Below are positions 5,923 through 9,687 of a stretch of DNA of 9,687 bases, in pieces. The notes beneath the pieces are model-generated. The model saw nothing but the letters and a program-made list of their open reading frames with translations. It ran no database searches and was not told the DNA's origin. Source of the DNA: Planctomycetota bacterium. Its GTDB lineage: Bacteria > Planctomycetota > Planctomycetia > Pirellulales > Thermoguttaceae. Location of the stretch: positions 1-9,687 of the forward strand of contig JANXQG010000069.1 of assembly GCA_025356915.1 (NCBI GenBank). Direction: 5' to 3'. Both the position numbers and the translations under genes were made by a program. Every line of letters begins with the position of its first letter. Position 1 is the stretch's first letter.

Positions 5923-7707
5923 ATGAACATTGAAACTACGACATTTGAAGCATCCTCCACCTACCCTGACGCCGTTCATCCGGCTGGCTCGAAGGCTCGC
6001 GTGCTCTTAACGAGCGTCTTTGGGCCTTACGCGCAGGATGACGAGTACGGCAGCCGGGTGATGAATCCGATGGAGCTTTATCACAATCAAGTGACGCGGA
6101 CCCAAGGCCCGTTCTCATTGCGGATGTTCCACCGCAGTTGGGGCATCATGCTTATTCAGTCCAACATTGAAGCTCCCTGCACGCTCCTGGACTTCCCCAC
6201 GTTGGACCGCTTCCTCGACGAGCTTCGCGACAACCAGTACGACGTGATTGGCATCACCTCGATCATCCCCAACGAGCAAAAAGTGAAGAAGATGTGCGAG
6301 CTGATCCGCCACTATCAGCCGAACGCCCAGATCATCATCGGCGGCCACATCGCCAATGTTCCCAACTTGCACAAGAAGATCGACGCCGACCACATCGTCC
6401 GTGGCGAGGGCGTGGCCTGGTTCCGCCGCTACCTGGGCGAGAGCACCGACCGGCCCATCCGTCACCCCGTGGTCAGCTCGGGCCTCGGAACCCGGAACCT
6501 GGGTGTCCAGGTGGGCGATAATCCCCGCGACGTGGCTGCCGCGCTAATACCTTCCGTCGGCTGTCCGTTGGGCTGCAACTTCTGCTCGACCTCGGCCATG
6601 TTTGGCGGCAAGGGCAAGTCGTACAATTTCTACGCTACGGGCGACGAACTGTTCGATGTCATGTGCCAACTGGAGCGCGAGTTGGGATGTCACGCGTTCT
6701 TTTGCATGGACGAAAACTTCCTGCTGCATCGCAAGCGGGCGCTGCGCCTGCTGGAGCTGATGGAAAAGAACGATAAGGCCTGGGCCTTGTATGTCTTCGC
6801 CTCGGCGAACGTGTTGCGATCGTATACCATCGATCAGCTCGTCCGCCTGGGCATTGCCTGGGTGTGGATGGGTATTGAGGGTTGCAACAGCCAGTACGTC
6901 AAGCTGCAAGGGATCGACACCTTCGAGCTGGTCCGAGAGCTTCAGTCGCACGGCATCCGCGTGCTGGGTTCGACGATCATCGGCCTGGAAGAGCACTCGC
7001 CGGAGAACATCGACGCGGCGATCGAGCACGCGGCCAAACATGATACCGATTTCCATCAGTTCATGCTCTACACGCCAATCCCAGGCACGCCGCTGCATGC
7101 CGAGCTGACCGCCAAGGGCCAAATGAAGGATCCGGCCACATTTGAACAGGGAGACATTCACGGTCAGTTGATCTTCAACTATCGCCATCCGCACATTCCC
7201 GCCGGCATGGAAGGCGAGTTCATGGTGCGGGCCTTCAATCGTGACTTCGAGCGTAACGGGCCAAGCACATTGCGGATCGTCCGCACGACACTGGCCGGCT
7301 GGAAGCGATACAAGAACCACCCAGACTCCCGCATACAGCGACGGTTTGCCTGGGAATCCCGCGAACTGGCGACGACTTTCTCCGCCGCAGCCGCCGGGGC
7401 AAAGATGTATTACCGCGGCAATCCGGCAATGCGAGCGAAGATGGCCGCCGTGCTCAAGGAGTTGAACCAGGAGTTCGGCTGGAAGTCGCGGCTGATGTCG
7501 CTCATCGGCGGGCCCTACGTCTACTGGAAGCTCTTGCGGGAAGAGAAGCGACTGGCCGCTGGTTGGACCTACGAGCCGCCAACCTTCTACGAGAAGAATG
7601 AAGCCTGCCACGACGCGGGCGTCGATCCCTGCCGTTACGTTACGCCGGAGATTTGTGCTTGCAAGGTGAAGACGGACAGCAAGACCCTTGTTGTGGCCGG
7701 TCTCTGA
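5923..7707 (+). CDS. Cobalamin-binding-domain radical SAM protein, substrate unknown
   Basis: The predicted protein has 594 residues. A B12-binding-like Rossmann domain spans about 25-175 (RVLLTSVFGPYAQDDEYGS, YDVIGITSIIPNEQKVKKM, AQIIIGGHIANV, IVRGEG). A radical SAM domain follows at about 205-420 with the cluster-binding CxxxCxxC at C214, C218 and C221 (SVGCPLGCNFCSTS). Further marks are the AdoMet/TIM-barrel segments FFCMDENFL, WVWMGIEG, STIIGLEEHSPENID and YTPIPGTPLHAEL. A long C-terminal extension (about 430-594) ends in a Cys-rich tail with C562, C570, C578 and C580. The N-terminal domain lacks an obvious DxHxxG cobalamin motif, as in many of these enzymes. Family members include methylases and ring-forming enzymes; the substrate cannot be read from the sequence. 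The start follows GGGAG at 5907-5911, eleven bases upstream. It appears monocistronic. Confidence 0.85.
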   Translation: MNIETTTFEASSTYPDAVHPAGSKARVLLTSVFGPYAQDDEYGSRVMNPMELYHNQVTRTQGPFSLRMFHRSWGIMLIQSNIEAPCTLLDFPTLDRFLDELRDNQYDVIGITSIIPNEQKVKKMCELIRHYQPNAQIIIGGHIANVPNLHKKIDADHIVRGEGVAWFRRYLGESTDRPIRHPVVSSGLGTRNLGVQVGDNPRDVAAALIPSVGCPLGCNFCSTSAMFGGKGKSYNFYATGDELFDVMCQLERELGCHAFFCMDENFLLHRKRALRLLELMEKNDKAWALYVFASANVLRSYTIDQLVRLGIAWVWMGIEGCNSQYVKLQGIDTFELVRELQSHGIRVLGSTIIGLEEHSPENIDAAIEHAAKHDTDFHQFMLYTPIPGTPLHAELTAKGQMKDPATFEQGDIHGQLIFNYRHPHIPAGMEGEFMVRAFNRDFERNGPSTLRIVRTTLAGWKRYKNHPDSRIQRRFAWESRELATTFSAAAAGAKMYYRGNPAMRAKMAAVLKELNQEFGWKSRLMSLIGGPYVYWKLLREEKRLAAGWTYEPPTFYEKNEACHDAGVDPCRYVTPEICACKVKTDSKTLVVAGL

Positions 7708-7738
7708 CCGAGTCACACCGCCGACCGAAGGTCTCCCG

Positions 7739-7855
7739 CTTAGGACCGGCGAATCAATAAGTGTCGGGTTTTCGGAACGTACTCATCTCGCTCCGCGAGA
7801 TGGAATGCATCTCGCGGAGCGAGATGAGTACAGTTATTGATTCGCCGGTCCTAAG
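7739..7855. repeat. 117-bp nested perfect inverted repeat (MITE- or REP-like)
   Basis: The outer 22-base arms (7739-7760 and 7834-7855; core GGACCGGCGAATCAATAA) are perfect inverted copies. The inner 24-base arms (7779-7802 and 7808-7831) are also perfect, around a five-base loop GAATG. The two pairs are joined by 18 bases on the left (GTGTCGGGTTTTCGGAAC) and only two (AG) on the right. Each inner arm is itself a small hairpin, CATCTCG-5 bases-CGAGATG. There is no open frame for a transposase and no clear target duplication. I infer a non-autonomous mobile or extragenic palindromic element. It could also hinder transcription coming from either side. Confidence 0.8.
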
Positions 7856-7874
7856 GAACTCTTCCAGGGCCTCG

Positions 7875-8018
7875 TTACTCGCTTTCAAGAGTGCCGGGCG
7901 CGGCCGAGGAAGGATCGGGATCGAGTACAATGACAATCGCCTCGACCGGACCTTTGATGTCTACCGGTTGCTCCAGTGTTACATTGCCGTTCTTAATAGT
8001 CGCTTTGACTGCCTGCAT
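7875..8018 (-). pseudogene. Small antitoxin-like gene, 47 codons, probably frameshifted
   Basis: The minus strand encodes 47 residues starting MQAVKATIKNGNVTLEQPVD and continuing IKGPVEAIVIVLDPDP. A strong ribosome binding site, AGGAG (8025-8029), stands six bases before the ATG. The opening resembles short beta-rich antitoxin-like proteins of the DUF104/AF2212 style (an xVKATYKNGxIxLxEPV pattern); I assign this by look only. After about codon 35 the frame turns into SSAAPGTLESE and stops. One frame over, the same DNA reads RPRPALLKASNEALEEF, a plausible amphipathic C-terminal helix. That suggests a one-base shift near 7905-7925. The alternative frame runs straight into the inverted repeat at 7855. 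No toxin gene lies downstream. It sits 49 bases after the UROD-family gene on the same strand and may share its transcript. It may also be a short intact protein. Confidence 0.55.
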
Positions 8019-8067
8019 CCGCTACTCCTGTAATGAAAATGTGACCTTTTCTCTCGAATTATAGCAA

Positions 8068-9294
8068 TTACCGCCACAGCGCGTCAAACATTGCGACGAC
8101 ATTCTCCGGCGGGACGTCGGCGAGGATGTTATGGACCTGCTGGAAAACGAAACCGCCGTTGCGGTTCAATATCTCGGCCTGCCGGCGAACGTGCTGCTGA
8201 ATGTCCTCCCGCGTGGCCTTGGAGAGCACGAACCGCGTGTCACAACCGCCGCCCCAGAAGGTGATTTTTTCGCCAAAGTCAGCTTTCAGCCCAGCCGCGT
8301 CCATGCCGGCGCAGGTGATCTGCACGGGATTCACCGCGTCGAGGCCGGCTTCAATCAAATCCGGCAACAGCGGCCGAATGCCGCCGCAGGAGTGAAGCAT
8401 GACCTTAATGTTGGCCAACTCCTTCGCTCGCTTCCATAAGCGGGCGTGTCGTGGCATGAACATCTCGCGATACATGGCACGCGACATCTGCGGCCCGTTC
8501 TGCATCCCCAGGTCGTCGCCGAAGACGATGATATCGATATGCGGGCCAACGGCCGCGAGATACTTTTCCAGGTTCGCCAGATGGATATCAACGAGCCGAT
8601 CGAGAAACTCATTGGCCCGATCCGTGTCGGCGGCCAACAGCATGAGGAAGTTGTCGATACGGTAGAGGAACTGCCCGACCTCCAACAAATTGCCGCCGAA
8701 GAGGCCGACGATGGCCCGATCCGTCCGTGCCCGCAGGGCCTTGGCCCCTTCGGCAAAGAGCTGCGGCCCATCCGGCCCGGAAACCAACGGCCCGGGCGGT
8801 GACTGAATTGCACACCACATGTTTTCGGCCAATGCCTCCGGCAGCCGATCCAAGTCGTCGCTTTCCAGGAATGGCCAGTAGCACTGCTCGAAATACAATG
8901 CCCCATCGGGCATCTTCGCCAGCACACGGCCGCTGTTCTTGGAGCGAATGACCCACTCGCCCGGCTCTCGTTCGGGCAAGGCCCAAGCGGGCATCTGACA
9001 AGGTGAGCCGTCAGGCAGGATCCAGTCGGCCCAATCCTTATCATCCAGCGCGAACCCTCGGCCCAACTCGATGGTATCGACGTGGAACCGCTGCAAAACG
9101 TCTTCATCGATGATTGCTAGTTGCTGTACCGGATCGTAGACGCGGATTGGCCGCTCGGGCAACCCCAATGCCTGGCGCAGCTTGCGGTAGGCGATCGCGG
9201 CAATGCCCGAAGAACGGTGTGCCCCAAAATCGATCGGCACGCGATCGGGTTGCTGGTGATTCAAGGCGGCGAGGATCCGTTGGCGTGGGGTCAT
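8068..9294 (-). CDS. Uroporphyrinogen decarboxylase (URO-D) family protein, likely methyltransferase-like
   Basis: The predicted protein has 408 residues, forming a single URO-D/MtaA-type TIM-barrel domain. The N-terminus MTPRQRILAALNHQQPDRVP is the hallmark of this superfamily. FGDDLGMQNGPQMS (about 258-271) and the HSCGG motif (301-305, followed by IRPLLPDLIEAGLDAVNPVQ) are typical of the MtaA/CmuA-like branch and not of heme HemE. H301, C303 and C351 (WGGGCDT) match the His-x-Cys...Cys zinc pattern that activates thiols in corrinoid-dependent methyl transfer. I therefore infer a methyltransferase-like or catabolic role and not heme synthesis; the substrate is unknown. Only a weak AAGAA precedes the ATG. 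It is divergent from cdsA. Confidence 0.88.
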   Translation of the reverse strand: MTPRQRILAALNHQQPDRVPIDFGAHRSSGIAAIAYRKLRQALGLPERPIRVYDPVQQLAIIDEDVLQRFHVDTIELGRGFALDDKDWADWILPDGSPCQMPAWALPEREPGEWVIRSKNSGRVLAKMPDGALYFEQCYWPFLESDDLDRLPEALAENMWCAIQSPPGPLVSGPDGPQLFAEGAKALRARTDRAIVGLFGGNLLEVGQFLYRIDNFLMLLAADTDRANEFLDRLVDIHLANLEKYLAAVGPHIDIIVFGDDLGMQNGPQMSRAMYREMFMPRHARLWKRAKELANIKVMLHSCGGIRPLLPDLIEAGLDAVNPVQITCAGMDAAGLKADFGEKITFWGGGCDTRFVLSKATREDIQQHVRRQAEILNRNGGFVFQQVHNILADVPPENVVAMFDALWR

Positions 9295-9363
9295 GGCGGT
9301 TTTCTTGTAAGCTGCTAAACTGGGGGTGTGGCTCGGTCAAGAGACTGGCCACAACAGGGCGTT

Positions 9364-9376
9364 TCGATTAAATCGA
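9364..9376. promoter_or_regulatory. Palindrome in the divergent URO-D/cdsA promoter region
   Basis: TCGATT (9364-9369), one base, then AATCGA (9371-9376) forms a perfect 13-base dyad. It lies 70 bases upstream of the URO-D-family start and 56 upstream of cdsA. An operator is possible; no regulator is implied by the sequence. Confidence 0.3.
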
Positions 9377-9432
9377 TAATCACTATTAGAGTCTTATATT
9401 GGCTGCGGATGCAAGTCCCCGGGTAATTCTTC

Positions 9433-9687
9433 ATGCTCAAATGGCGACTTTTGCTGGGAGTTTTGATCATTGGTTCGCTTGTGGGGCTGTGTATCTTGGA
9501 TGCACGTGCCGATCCCCCTGGGGTTGAGCCAGGACTGCCCGGCGTAGCTTTGATGCCGGTTCTTCTTTTGTTGACCGTACTGGCCACACAGGAAGTGCTA
9601 CGTTTGGCTCAGGCTGCCGGTATTCGCCCGGTAGCATGGACAATCTACTCTGGCAATCTGCTCCTGGTGTTCGCTCAATGGCTGCCG
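9433..9687 (+). CDS. cdsA: Phosphatidate cytidylyltransferase, N-terminal part (cut by window edge)
   Basis: The first 85 codons of a membrane enzyme continue past the window. CdsA makes CDP-diacylglycerol from phosphatidate and CTP, the branch point of phospholipid synthesis, in the inner membrane. Visible are a first membrane helix (about 5-22, RLLLGVLIIGSLVGLCIL), DARAD, a second hydrophobic stretch with LLLLTVLATQEVLRLAQAAG (about 47-66), and RPVAWTIYSGNLLLVFAQWLP entering the third. The helix order, the TQEVLRLA phrase and AGIRPV are what I know from planctomycete CdsA N-termini. The catalytic C-terminal signature lies outside the window. An in-frame stop at 9424-9426 makes 9433 the first possible ATG. 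No strong ribosome binding site is seen. Confidence 0.75.
   Translation, partial: MLKWRLLLGVLIIGSLVGLCILDARADPPGVEPGLPGVALMPVLLLLTVLATQEVLRLAQAAGIRPVAWTIYSGNLLLVFAQWLP

Noticed and set aside
5715..5933. 72-codon plus-strand open frame before the radical SAM gene
   Set aside because: It overlaps the next start, lacks a good ribosome binding site, and contains the probable promoter.
6544..7716. 390-codon minus-strand open frame opposite the radical SAM gene
   Set aside because: It is a shadow of the strongly supported radical SAM gene, with translation lacking any recognisable motif.
7761..8033. 90-codon plus-strand open frame running through the palindrome
   Set aside because: It is antisense to the small antitoxin-like gene and its first part is only the translation of the inverted repeat.
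8355..9107. 250-codon minus-strand open frame overlapping the URO-D gene in another frame
   Set aside because: Ser/Trp/Cys/Arg-biased translation typical of a wrong frame within G+C-rich coding DNA.

Overview
The window looks like chromosomal DNA of a planctomycete, probably of the Pirellulales type. The reasons are an outer-membrane protein of the Lpg1974/Legionella-OMP style that is abundant in that phylum, a cdsA N-terminus and a cobalamin-binding radical SAM protein of types I associate with it, small intergenic dispersed repeats, and moderate G+C. This placement rests on recognised protein character and not on any search.

Layout. Bases 1-461 hold a cluster of degenerate GGTGGG/CCCACC hairpin repeats and the leader of a NarL/FixJ-type response regulator (462-1094, +), which ends at a clear intrinsic terminator (1115-1145). 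Convergent with it is a two-gene minus-strand operon: an outer-membrane beta-barrel protein (2936-1929) followed after 21 bases by a secreted C39-family cysteine peptidase (1907-1152). The pairing and the sequence character of both proteins recall FapF and FapD of the Pseudomonas functional-amyloid secretion system. After a 660-base gap comes a second, unrelated outer-membrane protein (3597-4712, +). It converges, across a bidirectional terminator (4813-4848), with a small secreted Gly/Ser/Ala/Val-rich protein (5285-4878, -). That small protein is the only local candidate for a substrate of the barrel/peptidase pair.

The right half holds a cobalamin-binding radical SAM enzyme of unknown substrate (5923-7707, +) and a nested perfect inverted repeat of 117 bp (7739-7855). 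Next are a 47-codon antitoxin-like gene that looks frameshifted and abuts the repeat (8018-7875, -), and a uroporphyrinogen-decarboxylase-family protein with an HxC...C zinc-type motif (9294-8068, -). The 5' part of a phosphatidate cytidylyltransferase gene (9433 to the window edge, +) is transcribed divergently from the last of these.

Most notable points: (1) a possible FapF/FapD-like export module with a glycine-rich secreted protein nearby; (2) the 117-bp nested palindrome, one arm of which recurs as a near-perfect solo copy at 2953-2969, just upstream of the FapF-like gene; (3) a small antitoxin-like gene whose apparent original reading frame runs into that palindrome. No tRNA, rRNA, CRISPR array or complete insertion sequence was seen.
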